Below are positions 1 through 8,726 of a stretch of 28,366 nt of DNA, piece by piece. Position numbers and translations under genes: made by a program. The notes below the pieces were generated by a model. It was given only the letters and a program-made list of their open reading frames with translations, made no database searches and was not told the origin of the DNA. Position 1 is the stretch's first letter. Each line of letters opens with the position of its first letter. This DNA is from CAZJDM01 sp964544765 (GTDB lineage: Bacteria; Bdellovibrionota_B; Oligoflexia; CAYFLR01), in assembly GCA_964544765.1 (NCBI GenBank), contig CAZJDM010000046.1:1-28366 (forward strand), given 5' to 3'.

Positions 1-72
1 CTCAGAATTGAGCCAGCGGGGATCCTTATGTTTTTTCGTTATGGGGTAATTCCAGGTGAGTTATCTTATTGA
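1..72 (+). CDS. Possible 3' end of an unidentified gene cut by the window edge
   Basis: Frame 1 is open from base 1 to a TGA at 70-72 and gives about 23 residues ending in RYGVIPGELSY. The composition looks protein-like, but the piece is too short to identify. It lies 65 bp upstream of rpsT on the same strand. It could equally be a chance open frame. Confidence 0.3.
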   Translation, partial: LRIEPAGILMFFRYGVIPGELSY

Positions 73-97
73 CAATATAATATTCAAGTGCTAGTAG
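69..97 (+). promoter_or_regulatory. Candidate rpsT promoter region
   Basis: A perfect -35 hexamer TTGACA is at 69-74, but the hexamer 17 bp downstream (92-97, TAGTAG) is a poor -10. A perfect TATAAT lies at 76-81 with no good -35 at the usual distance. Either element could drive rpsT, which starts at 138. The exact promoter cannot be decided by eye. Confidence 0.3.
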
Positions 98-137
98 TTC
101 TAATTCTGAGAGAGTTGATTAATTTATGGAGAAATAG

Positions 138-404
138 ATGGCAAATCACAAATCAGCTAAAAAAAGAGCTAGACAAGATATTAAAAGAAACGCCCGTAAT
201 ACGGCCTTAAAATCAAAAACTAAGTCAGCAATTAAGAACCTAAACAGTGCTTTAGAAAAAAAAGATACTGAAAAATCAGCTAGTTTATTTAAAATTGCCC
301 AAAAGGAGCTTGCTAAACTTGGTCAAAAAAACATTATTCACCGAAACTCCGCAGCTCGCAAAATTTCTCGCCTAGCTAAGTTAGTAAATTCGCTTAGCTC
401 TTAG
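138..404 (+). CDS. rpsT: 30S ribosomal protein S20
   Basis: This 88-residue basic protein matches S20 over its full length. It has the MANHKSAKKRARQ start, a lysine/arginine-rich helical body, and the NIIHRNSAARKISRLAK signature near the C-terminus. S20 is a primary 16S rRNA-binding protein of the small subunit and acts in the cytoplasm. The start is fixed by GGAG at 128-131, six bases before the ATG. The gene stands alone on the plus strand, and the next gene is convergent and ends 39 bp away. No strong terminator is visible in that gap. Confidence 0.97.
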   Translation: MANHKSAKKRARQDIKRNARNTALKSKTKSAIKNLNSALEKKDTEKSASLFKIAQKELAKLGQKNIIHRNSAARKISRLAKLVNSLSS

Positions 405-442
405 GTTTTTTATAGTCAAACTCAAACAATTCCTTAAAACTC

Positions 443-1762
443 TTAAATTAGTTTTGATAATAATATTTCCGCACTGATGATGACAAATTCCCTACCATTA
501 ATTTTATGTATTTTGTAAATATTATTAATAAAAACAACTTGGTAGGATCTCTTTATATTAAGAGAATTTGCAAATTTAATAAGTTGTGATGAGGGATTTA
601 AGTCAGACATTTTGCATTCTATTAATGTTATAGGTATTTCATCTTCAACAATTAAGAAGTCAACCTCTTTACCATTTTTATCTCGTATATAAAATAACTC
701 TCCATTGGAAATCCCTAAGTCATTATTAAGAGTAATTAATTTATACAAATGTAATGCTATTATGTTTTCAAATCGATTCGATTCATCTTTTATTGATGAA
801 TATTCGAATAAATAAATTTTAGGTTCTTTCTTAAGAACTTTAATAACATTCTTTGAATATGGTTTAATCTCAAAAAAGAAAAAAAGAGCTTTTAAATGTT
901 TTAACCAGTTTTTGATTGTATTATATGAAACATTCATATCCTCTCGGAGAGAATTGGCTGAGAATGGTGATCCAATCTTGGTATCAAGCATTCTGACCAG
1001 CTGTTCAACACCCAATATATCAGCTATTCTGGTAGTATCTCTAATATCCTCATTGATGAATCGTTCTATTCTTAAACGTCTCCATCGATTTAAATGAGCT
1101 TTATTCTGAGCTAAAAAAGGCTCCGGATAACCGGAAAATTGAAATAAAACTTCAAATATTTCTCTAGATTGAGGTTGATGATCTTCAATCTTCAATAAAT
1201 CAACAATTGTCTTACCAATTTTGTTTTTTAATATTTCGCCCACACTGAAAGGAAACATATTATAAAGAAAATATCTTCCCTGTAAACTATCTCCGCCCTT
1301 TCTAAAAAGATCTAACCTTCCACTGCCTGTTATTAAAAATCGATATTTGTTAGCATATTTATCATACAAACCTTTGAGAATATTTTTCCATTTAGGATAT
1401 TTATGTATCTCGTCTAAGATATAATATTGTGGAGCAGGAGACATTTTATCTTCAATGGCAAATTCCTCATGTAGGTTGCCTATCCTTCTTCTGTCTACGT
1501 AATTATCCCAGTTTAAGTATTCAAAAGATATATTATGATTTATTAAATATTGTTTGGAAAACGTTGTTTTTCCAGACTGACGAGAACCGGTAATAAAAAT
1601 CATTTTGTCTTCTGGCAAATGAAATTCATCTAAGGCTCTTGCTAAGTTCCTTTCAAAAATTCGAGTACTAGACATATATGAGTTCCGGAAAACGTTACCC
1701 TCTATTAGAAATTTTTGCATAAATATATAAAAACTTCTAGTCTTTTTTTCATAATCATGCAA
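443..1762 (-). CDS. AAA+ ATPase with C-terminal DUF4143 nuclease-like domain
   Basis: The N-terminal half is an AAA_14-type ATPase, with Walker A GSRQSGKTTF near residue 59 and Walker B YYILDEIH near residue 113. The C-terminal half is a DUF4143 domain with the PD-(D/E)XK-like pattern FENIIALHL, then EVDFLI, then ITLIECK. In the family, such proteins are often multicopy, horizontally moved and of unclear role; proposals include toxin/antitoxin-like or defence functions. The start is uncertain: ATGs at 1762 (inside an inverted repeat), 1720 and 1675 all lack a convincing ribosome site. The sequence LARALDEFHLPEDKMIFITGSRQSGKT is where family members usually begin, so a shorter product is possible. 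It sits between two housekeeping genes, rpsT and deoC, which suggests insertion. Confidence 0.85.
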   Translation of the reverse strand: MHDYEKKTRSFYIFMQKFLIEGNVFRNSYMSSTRIFERNLARALDEFHLPEDKMIFITGSRQSGKTTFSKQYLINHNISFEYLNWDNYVDRRRIGNLHEEFAIEDKMSPAPQYYILDEIHKYPKWKNILKGLYDKYANKYRFLITGSGRLDLFRKGGDSLQGRYFLYNMFPFSVGEILKNKIGKTIVDLLKIEDHQPQSREIFEVLFQFSGYPEPFLAQNKAHLNRWRRLRIERFINEDIRDTTRIADILGVEQLVRMLDTKIGSPFSANSLREDMNVSYNTIKNWLKHLKALFFFFEIKPYSKNVIKVLKKEPKIYLFEYSSIKDESNRFENIIALHLYKLITLNNDLGISNGELFYIRDKNGKEVDFLIVEDEIPITLIECKMSDLNPSSQLIKFANSLNIKRSYQVVFINNIYKIHKINGREFVIISAEILLSKLI

Positions 1763-1798
1763 AATTTTCGGGACTTTTTTGCATGATTATGAAAAAAA
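1743..1798. repeat. 22-bp perfect inverted repeat over the ATPase start
   Basis: The arms at 1743-1764 and 1777-1798 are exact reverse complements. Each contains TTTTGCATGATTATG or its complement and ends in an A or T run. The 12-base loop at 1765-1776 contains CGGGAC. The right arm ends nine bases before the deoC stop, and the left arm contains the first possible ATG of the ATPase. No T tract follows the stem in the deoC direction other than the arm's own bases. It could still serve as a weak terminator, or as a recognition palindrome. Confidence 0.85.
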
Positions 1799-1806
1799 TA
1801 CGGCAC

Positions 1807-2448
1807 CTAAATTGTTTGAACGATTTTAACGCCAGAACTAGTGCCAAGTCTACTGGCACCGGCTTCAATCATTTTTTTAGCATCATCAATAGTACGAATT
1901 CCACCAGATGCTTTTACACCCATTCTATAGCCAACTATTTGCCTCATCAATTTTACAGCCTCAACGGTAGCTCCACCACTAGCAAATCCAGTGGAAGTTT
2001 TAACAAAATGAGCTTTAGCCTCTAAAGCAATCTGACAAGCACGTACTATTTCATCATCAGTCAATAAGCAAGTTTCCAAGATCACCTTAACCGTTTTACC
2101 CGCGGCAGCTTCCACAACAGCATTTATATCCTGCTCTACCCATCTTTCATCACCCGATTTAAAAGCACCAATATTCATTACCATATCAATTTCGTCAGCG
2201 CCTTTTTGTATAGCCATTTTAGTTTCAAAAGCTTTTACTTCGATTAGAGCCGCTCCTAAAGGAAATCCAACAACAGTGCATACTAAGGGGGTTTGGTTGA
2301 TCAATAACTTAGCAGCAAACTCAACCCAACAAGGATTAACACAGACAGAAAAAAAATTATGATCAATTGCTTCTTTACATAAAGCTTCTATTTGTTCCAT
2401 AGAGGTTACAGGCTTTAATAGGGTGTGATCAATAAACGATGAATTCAT
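1807..2448 (-). CDS. deoC: Deoxyribose-phosphate aldolase
   Basis: This class I aldolase reversibly cleaves 2-deoxyribose-5-phosphate to glyceraldehyde-3-phosphate and acetaldehyde in cytoplasmic deoxynucleoside catabolism. The 213-residue length is usual for the short DeoC group. The Schiff-base lysine is K150 in HFVKTSTGF. The second active-site lysine is K179 in GVKASGGIRT, and the acidic residue is D88 in DEIDMVMN. The N-terminal IDHTLLKP is also typical. AGG lies five bases before the ATG. It appears to be a single-gene unit: 172 bp separate it from the upstream pilin gene, and no other deo gene is nearby. Confidence 0.95.
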   Translation of the reverse strand: MNSSFIDHTLLKPVTSMEQIEALCKEAIDHNFFSVCVNPCWVEFAAKLLINQTPLVCTVVGFPLGAALIEVKAFETKMAIQKGADEIDMVMNIGAFKSGDERWVEQDINAVVEAAAGKTVKVILETCLLTDDEIVRACQIALEAKAHFVKTSTGFASGGATVEAVKLMRQIVGYRMGVKASGGIRTIDDAKKMIEAGASRLGTSSGVKIVQTI

Positions 2449-2620
2449 AAGAACCTGTTAAAAACTGTCATACATTCTGGTGTCTATCAAGTTCGCTTAT
2501 CTTTGGCAATAAAAAGTTCGACAATTAGTTTTAGTTTGAGAAACGTTGTGTATAGAAAAATTATTTAAAGAAGATTCTATAAAGATTTCTGATTCCTTTA
2601 TAAAAATTTTACCTTCACCC
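2449..2620 (-). other. Intergenic region upstream of deoC
   Basis: A possible minus-strand promoter for deoC is TTGCCA (complement of 2503-2508), then 17 bases, then TAGACA. It is weak. A small AT-rich hairpin, TATAAAG/CTTTATA near 2578-2602, may end pilin transcription, but it has no clear T run. No gene is seen here. Confidence 0.3.
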
Positions 2621-3289
2621 TTAACCACCTTCTTTAGCCGGCTCTTGAATACGACACTTAGCCGCACTCGACGGTTGATTTTTTACATCATCGTAATATC
2701 CTGATATACACTTATTTGCGCCGATATGCCACTCATCGCCTCCATCATCATTTTCTCCATCAATAATACCAGGACTTCTTGCTCTTGAAGCAGCAGCCCA
2801 ATCTCCATAATAATCATCCGGAGATGCGTATGCACCATTCGCCCCACCATAAAATTTTACCCAATAAGTATATCTGGCAGTACCTGATATTACAAATCCC
2901 AATGTATTTTCTTTTGGGCCTGAACGCGCATGAACAGTAGAATTGAAATTAGCATCGACAAACGCTGGCACATCATCTGCTGCTTCAATTTGCTTTCCAT
3001 GATCATTGGCGGAAAACGCTGTTCCAGTAGTAGCGCAGGCAGAAGTACCTCCTGCGCCGTCCTCGCTTTCGGTCTCACCATACGCACCGGGCCAATAACA
3101 ATCTTCCTCAATCACATACGTATTTTGCAGTGTATAGATCATACTCAAATTAGTTTTAGCTTCTGTCTGTTTAGCTTTGGCCTGAAAGTCCAAAAACCGT
3201 GGTATAGCTATCGATGCTAATAACGCAATAATCGTTACCACCACCATCAATTCTACTAATGAGAATCCATGCTTAAATATCCTTTTCAC
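2621..3289 (-). CDS. Type IV pilin-like prepilin (N-methylation type)
   Basis: The 222-residue product has a short basic leader, MKRIFKHG, followed by the prepilin peptidase site G|FSLVELM, with Glu at mature position 5. A hydrophobic N-terminal helix follows, VVVTIIALLASIAIP. The next segment, FQAKAKQTEAKTNLSMIYTLQ, is typical of major-pilin-like proteins. The C-terminal half is Gly/Asp/Ser-rich and contains several cysteines (C63, C86, C192 and C208 approximately), which may form the disulfide D-region loop. The start is a GTG at 3289, decided by a perfect AAGGAGG four bases upstream. It is probably an exported pilus or pseudopilus subunit. A 205-bp gap with a candidate operator separates it from the upstream pilin gene, so it may have its own promoter. 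Confidence 0.88.
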   Translation of the reverse strand: MKRIFKHGFSLVELMVVVTIIALLASIAIPRFLDFQAKAKQTEAKTNLSMIYTLQNTYVIEEDCYWPGAYGETESEDGAGGTSACATTGTAFSANDHGKQIEAADDVPAFVDANFNSTVHARSGPKENTLGFVISGTARYTYWVKFYGGANGAYASPDDYYGDWAAASRARSPGIIDGENDDGGDEWHIGANKCISGYYDDVKNQPSSAAKCRIQEPAKEGG

Positions 3290-3494
3290 AAGACCTCCTT
3301 AAAAATGTCTTTGCATGTATGTTCCATCGAAAGAATTAGGAGTTTCTTGAGAAAAAATATTTATCCTATTGATATTAGGATACAAATTAGAGTGTGCGTG
3401 TTATATAAACTATATATAGAAAATATGAAAAATAAAAATTTAGAGTCATACAAAAACCAAAACCTAAATAATACGATGACATAGAATAAAGAAC
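3290..3494 (-). promoter_or_regulatory. Pilin upstream region with palindrome
   Basis: This gap between the two pilin genes is very AT-rich. It contains a palindrome at 3363-3381 with arms ATCCTA and TAGGAT separated by seven bases. A loose promoter, TTGTAT-17-AAATAT on the minus strand, overlaps the palindrome. The strong ribosome site AAGGAGG for the 3289 start is at the left edge. A regulated promoter for the downstream pilin is an inference. Confidence 0.35.
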
Positions 3495-4148
3495 CTACCA
3501 TCGCTGACAGTTGGCCGGTGCAGCTAAATTATTTGCAATATTAGGCAAAATCCCATTTTTAAATGTCAAATAATTCCCACTTGTCCAACTACTCTTTGCA
3601 CAAAGATCTACTCTCCGCTTGATGGTATCAACATATGCACATACCTCCCCCGCAGTATTATTGAGCCAAATATCAAGGACATTAACATTATTCCTTACAT
3701 AGCGACCTATACTGGAAGTATTTACAGCTCTAGCCTGAGCCGCAAACATCAATTTACCTCCAGCATCCAAGGCATCTGTACTATATCTGTAATGGTCCCC
3801 ATCTCTAATAAACCCTAATCCATTAACAGGACAAAAAGAATTCTTAGAAGTTCGAGCACTCTCAACACCATATGCCATCGTAATTGATATCCCCGAATCC
3901 TGATCAACATCATAAAACCTTCGAAATTGAGCAGCATAAACAAATTGTTGGGTTCTTATTATCCTTAAGTTCAAGGAAGCCTCGGCCTGTCTGGATTTTC
4001 GCATCATACTTTGAACCGAGGTAACAGCAATAGAGCTTAAAATAGCTATTAATGTAACCACTACCATCAGCTCTACCAATGAAAACCCATTCTTCTTTTG
4101 TGTATTACAATCAAGCTTGCTGCAGCAAATACGCTTTAATAAATCCAT
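3495..4148 (-). CDS. Second type IV pilin-like prepilin
   Basis: The 217-residue product has a 21-residue leader ending KKNG, then the cleavage site G|FSLVELM and a hydrophobic helix, VVVTLIAILSSIAV. It differs from the other pilin-like gene in the window across the whole C-terminal part, so it is a distinct subunit, perhaps a minor pilin or pseudopilin. Cysteines in the C-terminal half (around residues 107, 169, 182 and 213) could pair. The ATG overlaps the 3' end of prfB by 38 bases and has GGAGA seven to eight bases upstream. It is therefore translated from the same mRNA as the release factor gene. The leader is longer than usual for this class. Confidence 0.85.
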   Translation of the reverse strand: MDLLKRICCSKLDCNTQKKNGFSLVELMVVVTLIAILSSIAVTSVQSMMRKSRQAEASLNLRIIRTQQFVYAAQFRRFYDVDQDSGISITMAYGVESARTSKNSFCPVNGLGFIRDGDHYRYSTDALDAGGKLMFAAQARAVNTSSIGRYVRNNVNVLDIWLNNTAGEVCAYVDTIKRRVDLCAKSSWTSGNYLTFKNGILPNIANNLAAPANCQRW

Positions 4149-5221
4149 CTAACTCTCCGTCTAAGACTCCTTGAGTATTACCGGTTTCATATCCGGTTCG
4201 ATGATCCTTTACTAAATTATAGGGATGAAGAACATAAGATCTGATTTGAGAACCCCAGGCAATGTCTTTTTTTTCCGATTCAGAACTAGCCTTGTCTTTT
4301 TGCTTTTTTTCCAATTCCAACTCATACAATTTTGATCGCAACAACTGCATCGCCACTTCCCTATTTTGATGTTGAGATCTTTCCTTTTGACACTGCACTA
4401 CAATTCCCGTTGGAAAGTGGGTGATTCTTATAGCAGAATCGGTCTTGTTTACATGCTGCCCACCGGCTCCACTAGATCGATATGTATCGATTCGCAAATC
4501 TTTCTCGTTAACTTCTACATCAATTGTATCATCAATTATGGGACTAGCATAGACCGAAGCAAAACTAGTATGCCTCCTGGCATTAGAATCAAATGGTGAG
4601 ATTCGTACTAATCTATGAATGCCTGACTCAGCTTTCAAATATCCATAAGCGTACAGTCCTTGAACCGTCAACATCACATTCTTAATACCTGCCTCTTCAC
4701 CCGCCAATATGTCAACTATCTCAACTTTATAGCCCTTATCTTCTGCCCAACGGGTAAACATCCTCAAGATCATTTCAACCCAATCACAAGACTCTGTACC
4801 CCCCGCTCCCGCATTAATCGACAAGAAAGTATCATTGCTATCTGTCTCACCACTTAAAATACATTTAAGCTCTAAAGCGTCAGCCTCCTTGCTAATAACC
4901 TCCAACAATTCTTTGGCCTCTTTAAAAGAATCCTGATCGTTTTCTTCAGCCACAAAATCCAATAAAACACCACAATCATCAATCTTGGTTTGTAAATTTT
5001 GAATTTGATCGATCAATTCTTCTAAAACTCTTTTTTCTTTGAGGATTCCTACGGCAGCGCTTTGATCTCTCCATATATCCGGAGAGGCTTCTAAACGGGC
5101 ATTAATCTCATCCAACCTTTTTTGTTTAATTGGTAAGTCAAAGCAACCTCCGCATTTGCTCTAACTTCTTTTCTTGTTCTAAAGATTTATTTCGGTATAT
5201 ACCTAATTCATTTTTGTCCAT
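4111..5221 (-). CDS. prfB: Peptide chain release factor 2, with programmed +1 frameshift
   Basis: RF2 recognises UAA/UGA and triggers peptidyl-tRNA hydrolysis on the ribosome. The gene is in two frames. The first 27 codons run from the ATG at 5221 (GGAG seven bases upstream) to CTT at 5143-5141, followed by an in-frame TGA at 5140-5138. Shifting +1 at CTT-TGA-C continues as DLPIKQKRLDEIN and on to the stop at 4111, about 369 residues in all. The GGAGG at 5151-5147, just before the slip site, matches the internal Shine-Dalgarno of the classical autoregulatory RF2 shift. The stop-codon tripeptide SPF (about residues 208-210) and the catalytic GGQ (about 253-255) are both present, which identifies RF2 rather than RF1. 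It overlaps the upstream PgpH-like gene by 14 bases and the downstream pilin gene by 38. Confidence 0.96.
5137..5151 (-). promoter_or_regulatory. RF2 programmed +1 frameshift site
   Basis: On the minus strand the order is GGAGG, TTG, CTT, TGA, C. This matches the known RF2 recoding signal: an SD-like stimulator three bases before the slippery CUU, then a UGA stop followed by C. When RF2 is scarce the ribosome pauses at UGA and slips forward, so synthesis is self-limiting. Both frames on either side read as good RF2 sequence. Confidence 0.95.
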
Positions 5222-7598
5222 ACATTTTCTCCGCATCTTGACCTAAGCGCTTTAAGTCCTCTTTAGGATCCCCCTGCTTAGGAGCATTTAACATCGCATT
5301 AGTGACCATATTTATAACTTTTTTCTGCTCTCCCTTGGTAATTTTATCCAGATAATCCACCCGATAATGATATATTCCGCCAAAAATTCGATAAAAAGCC
5401 TTGGCTACCTTATGCAAATCTCGCAAAGTCAAATCGCATTCATCCAATTGACCAGAGGTAAAAGCCTTATTAATTACTTTTTGAATTAATCCCTGCAACC
5501 TGGCTGGAGACTTTTCGGAGATAGACTGAGCTGAAGCCTGCACCATATCCGCTAAATGTACCAACCCCGCTTCTCTTGTTTGAGGCTTGGGTCCAGGATA
5601 ACGAAAATCATTTTCTATAACATTGGCCTCATTCTCGCCTTTTTGAATTGCTTTCTTAAAGAAATAATCCATACGACTAGTACCATGGTGTTGCTTAATA
5701 ATGTCCAGTATAGGCTTACATAAACCGATTGACTTAGCTATCTCCACCCCATCCTTAACATGAGCGGTTATAATTAAAGAACTCAAGCGAGGAGATAACT
5801 TATCGTGCTTATTAACCCCAACCTGATTTTCTACAAAGTACTGGGGCTTTTTGATCTTACCTATATCATGATAATAAGAAGCTACTCGACACAGCAAAGG
5901 ATTAGCTCCGATATCTTCAGCCGCTGCTTCTACCAGACTTCCAACAATAATGGAATGAGCATAAGTACCCGGAGCGTGAATAATCAATTCTTTCATCACC
6001 GGATGATTCATATTTGATAGTTCCAATAATTGGAAATCAGTTACATAATCAAACACAGTCTCTACAATGGGAGTTAAGCCTGTAACTATTACGCCCGCCA
6101 AAACTCCCCCCAACAGAGCCGCTACAAAATGATAAATTATCGATAACTCCGCTAAAGCAGCTGAATCGGTGATCAATGTAATTGCTAAGACTAAAAACAC
6201 ATTCGCTAGGCCGATCTTTAATCCGGCTACCGTTAAGGTACTACGTTTTAAACACTTAGCAACACCACTGGAACCAATAAGACTTCCTACAAAGGCATAA
6301 AAAGCAAAATAAAAATCCGCATCCATTACCAAACCAGCTAAAATAGAAACCAGCACACTAAATATCATTGCTACTACCGAATTTTTAACACTGCGTACCA
6401 GCATACCGCCAAAGGCGAACGGAATGCAGTAGTAATAGGCTTTTAACGGGATCAACAGCATTTCGGCGTTAATTACGGAGGCAACATATTTCCATAAACT
6501 AAAAGTAATACAGCTAAGTAATAAAACACTGGTTAGAAATATCAAATCCCGATTATCTACATGAAATCGTACTAAATGAAATTGGGCGTATACTAGGGTA
6601 GTATAAAGAAGAATAAATAAAAAGGCGCTTATCCCTAGAAAAATCAAAACACTAATTATGTTACTTTTGGCCTTTTTTATTTGTTCAAGAATTTGAATGG
6701 TTTTAGCATTAATACGTTCACCATCACGTATTATCATTTCCCCATTCTTTATATTAAACTTCAAAGCTTTTACTTCATCACGAGCCTTCTTTTTACGTAA
6801 ATTGGTCTCAATGGCATTGTAAACCAAGTTGACAGTTATCAATGCTTTTATCAGGCTTTTTAAGGCAGCTAATCGCTTTTTACTAAACTTAGAGGCTCGA
6901 TCAAACTGCATTAAAGTATCATAAATTTGTTTATCAATTTCACTTACCGATTTAATGTGCCCAAACTCACTAAAATCCGACTCAACAATATTTTTTTGAT
7001 CTAATACTTTTCGTACAGTAATTTGTGCTTCTTGTTTTATAGTAGGAAGGACATTATCTAGTACAATTAGTTTAGAAACATGATCAGACAAGACATCTAG
7101 AAAATATGGGAAAAAATCCTGATATTCACCAAAGAATATTTGCTTGATCCTAGCTAGAATATTATCTTCTAAGTTAATATTTAATATCTTACGAAACTGA
7201 TCAAAATTTTGTTTGATTATCTTTTGAGACCCTTGGTTTGCAACTTCTTCTTGTTTTTCTCCAATTAAATTAAAGGCCGTTTTTACTCTATTAGTTAATA
7301 AAATTCCCGCATTCTCATCATAATCATAAACCGGTTTAACAGCTTTTTCGGCTTTTTGCCTTTCAATCTCGGTGGCAATATTATCGATAATAATATAATC
7401 TCTGGAAGCCTTTATGTTTTCACGAGCAATATCCCCCTCTTGATACAACTCTTCCATAATGTTCCATTTGGGAGTAGCAATATAAGCAACAAGGACACTT
7501 ATTAGGAGAACAAACCCCGTTTGTTTGCTCAAATTGGTCCGTAACCAATTAGACAGTTGCTTTGTAACCTTAATATCTTCGGTGAATTTATCTTCCAT
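5208..7598 (-). CDS. 7TM-HD family c-di-AMP phosphodiesterase (PgpH/YqfF type)
   Basis: The 796-residue membrane protein has the PgpH layout. An N-terminal membrane anchor (about residues 26-45, FVLLISVLVAYIA) is followed by a large extracytoplasmic 7TMR-HDED-like region to about residue 305. Next come about seven hydrophobic segments (about 310-530) and a cytoplasmic HD domain (about 535-720). The HD domain has HAPGTYAHSIIV, the metal-binding HD in SYYHDIGK, then ITAHVKDG and QHHGT. Characterised PgpH enzymes hydrolyse cyclic di-AMP. I prefer the ATG at 7598, with GGGA six bases upstream, over an in-frame GTG at 7610 that directly abuts the previous stop. Its end overlaps the prfB start by 14 bases. 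No diadenylate cyclase is visible here. Confidence 0.9.
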   Translation of the reverse strand: MEDKFTEDIKVTKQLSNWLRTNLSKQTGFVLLISVLVAYIATPKWNIMEELYQEGDIARENIKASRDYIIIDNIATEIERQKAEKAVKPVYDYDENAGILLTNRVKTAFNLIGEKQEEVANQGSQKIIKQNFDQFRKILNINLEDNILARIKQIFFGEYQDFFPYFLDVLSDHVSKLIVLDNVLPTIKQEAQITVRKVLDQKNIVESDFSEFGHIKSVSEIDKQIYDTLMQFDRASKFSKKRLAALKSLIKALITVNLVYNAIETNLRKKKARDEVKALKFNIKNGEMIIRDGERINAKTIQILEQIKKAKSNIISVLIFLGISAFLFILLYTTLVYAQFHLVRFHVDNRDLIFLTSVLLLSCITFSLWKYVASVINAEMLLIPLKAYYYCIPFAFGGMLVRSVKNSVVAMIFSVLVSILAGLVMDADFYFAFYAFVGSLIGSSGVAKCLKRSTLTVAGLKIGLANVFLVLAITLITDSAALAELSIIYHFVAALLGGVLAGVIVTGLTPIVETVFDYVTDFQLLELSNMNHPVMKELIIHAPGTYAHSIIVGSLVEAAAEDIGANPLLCRVASYYHDIGKIKKPQYFVENQVGVNKHDKLSPRLSSLIITAHVKDGVEIAKSIGLCKPILDIIKQHHGTSRMDYFFKKAIQKGENEANVIENDFRYPGPKPQTREAGLVHLADMVQASAQSISEKSPARLQGLIQKVINKAFTSGQLDECDLTLRDLHKVAKAFYRIFGGIYHYRVDYLDKITKGEQKKVINMVTNAMLNAPKQGDPKEDLKRLGQDAEKMYGQK

Positions 7599-7610
7599 AC
7601 AGAGTCCCAC

Positions 7611-8726
7611 TTAGTTCTTAGGTGCCAATAAAACATACCCTTGTTCTTTTTTTTGATAAAAATAATCCATGTTCCATAGATACTTCAAATCTATATTTTT
7701 TAAGATTTTGTATTTTCCCTCGTTCAATTTGTCTAAAGTATCAGGGTATTCATTTTCATTTAAATAATATACATATAATGCAAACTTGATCTTTTCTTTT
7801 TGATAATTTGATAGAAAACTTTTAATAGTTTGCTCAGCTTTCGTTTCAGGAATAATTCCACTTAAAAAATCATATGGTTTTGGATCTAACAAATAGATCA
7901 TAATTAGTATAAACAAAACCAACACTACATTAAATAAAACCACCGGGACGGTTTCAATAGAAATATTTACTAAAGAAGGTTTATTATCAACAACCTTCTT
8001 ATTAAAAAAACGTAAAGACGCTTTTTTCTTGATAAGCCCTCTTTTATATAGATTAAACAAGGCTCCTTTAGTACGATATTCCCCTAAAAATGTGTGAAAA
8101 TAAAGGGATTCCACGGAACGTTTCCCATCTATATAGAATAATAATTGTTTTTCTTCTTCAGAAAGTTCTTTGGCTATCTTTTTTAAGAGCTTTTCATTAT
8201 CGTTCACTTTTTGAAAAACCAACTGTTCGTTCTTAATAAGCTCATTTAACTCTATAATATTTTTGCGAATCTCTTTTCCTTGTTTTATCAATGAAAGAAG
8301 ATCCACATCTAAAATAAAACTTTTAATTAATCTTCTCGGTTTAGTCTTTTTAAACTCAAAATTACATTCCAGATTTAAAAAAATATGGACCAATAAATCC
8401 CATGCCTGAAATTCAAGAAATTTTTCTAATTTTTCTTTAGAGATTTTCCCTCTTTCTATTAAGATATTTCCTATTTTTTTATAATTTTTTTGCTGACTAG
8501 CAAGGGCTTCATTTAATTCCTGAGGAGAGATAGACGAGGCTTTTATTAACATCGAGCCTAAAAATCTTTCGATCCCGGAAGATTGAATAGCAGTAACTTT
8601 ACCATTTACTATTTCAATTACTACCGCAAAACTTTTGCCAGAAACAATAATCTCTCCTGTGCGCTTTTGTTTAGCTAGTGGCAGTATAAATTCATCAAAC
8701 AAACTTTTAGAGGTCTCAACGTTCAT
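7611..8726 (-). CDS. PATAN/DUF4388-like membrane protein with pseudopilin-like C-terminus
   Basis: The 371-residue product starts with a segment like DUF4388/PATAN domains: GEIIVSGKSFAVVIEIVNGKVTAIQ, then FLGSMLI, about residues 23-62. A short helical repeat follows, LIERGKISKEKLEKFLEFQ, like the N-terminal MshEN-type segments of secretion and pilus ATPases. A charged coiled region runs from about 150 to 190. One membrane helix lies near 258-282. The last 60 residues (LYVYYLNENEYPDTLDKL, then a tail ending YVLLAPKN) resemble the soluble part of GspG-like pseudopilins. It overlaps the upstream gene by 11 bases and ends three bases before the GTG that precedes the PgpH-like ATG. The combination suggests a link between envelope signalling and the pilin genes downstream. 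The function is inferred from fold resemblance only. Confidence 0.7.
   Translation of the reverse strand: MNVETSKSLFDEFILPLAKQKRTGEIIVSGKSFAVVIEIVNGKVTAIQSSGIERFLGSMLIKASSISPQELNEALASQQKNYKKIGNILIERGKISKEKLEKFLEFQAWDLLVHIFLNLECNFEFKKTKPRRLIKSFILDVDLLSLIKQGKEIRKNIIELNELIKNEQLVFQKVNDNEKLLKKIAKELSEEEKQLLFYIDGKRSVESLYFHTFLGEYRTKGALFNLYKRGLIKKKASLRFFNKKVVDNKPSLVNISIETVPVVLFNVVLVLFILIMIYLLDPKPYDFLSGIIPETKAEQTIKSFLSNYQKEKIKFALYVYYLNENEYPDTLDKLNEGKYKILKNIDLKYLWNMDYFYQKKEQGYVLLAPKN

Noticed and set aside
912..1097. Plus-strand open frame inside the ATPase gene
   Set aside because: It is antisense to a well-supported domain protein and has no ribosome site.
2578..2602. TATAAAG/CTTTATA hairpin as a strong terminator
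   Set aside because: The stem is pure A/T apart from one pair, and no T run follows in the gene's direction.
2930..3220. Plus-strand frame opposite the pilin gene
   Set aside because: It is antisense to a clear prepilin, and the composition is that of a mirrored frame.
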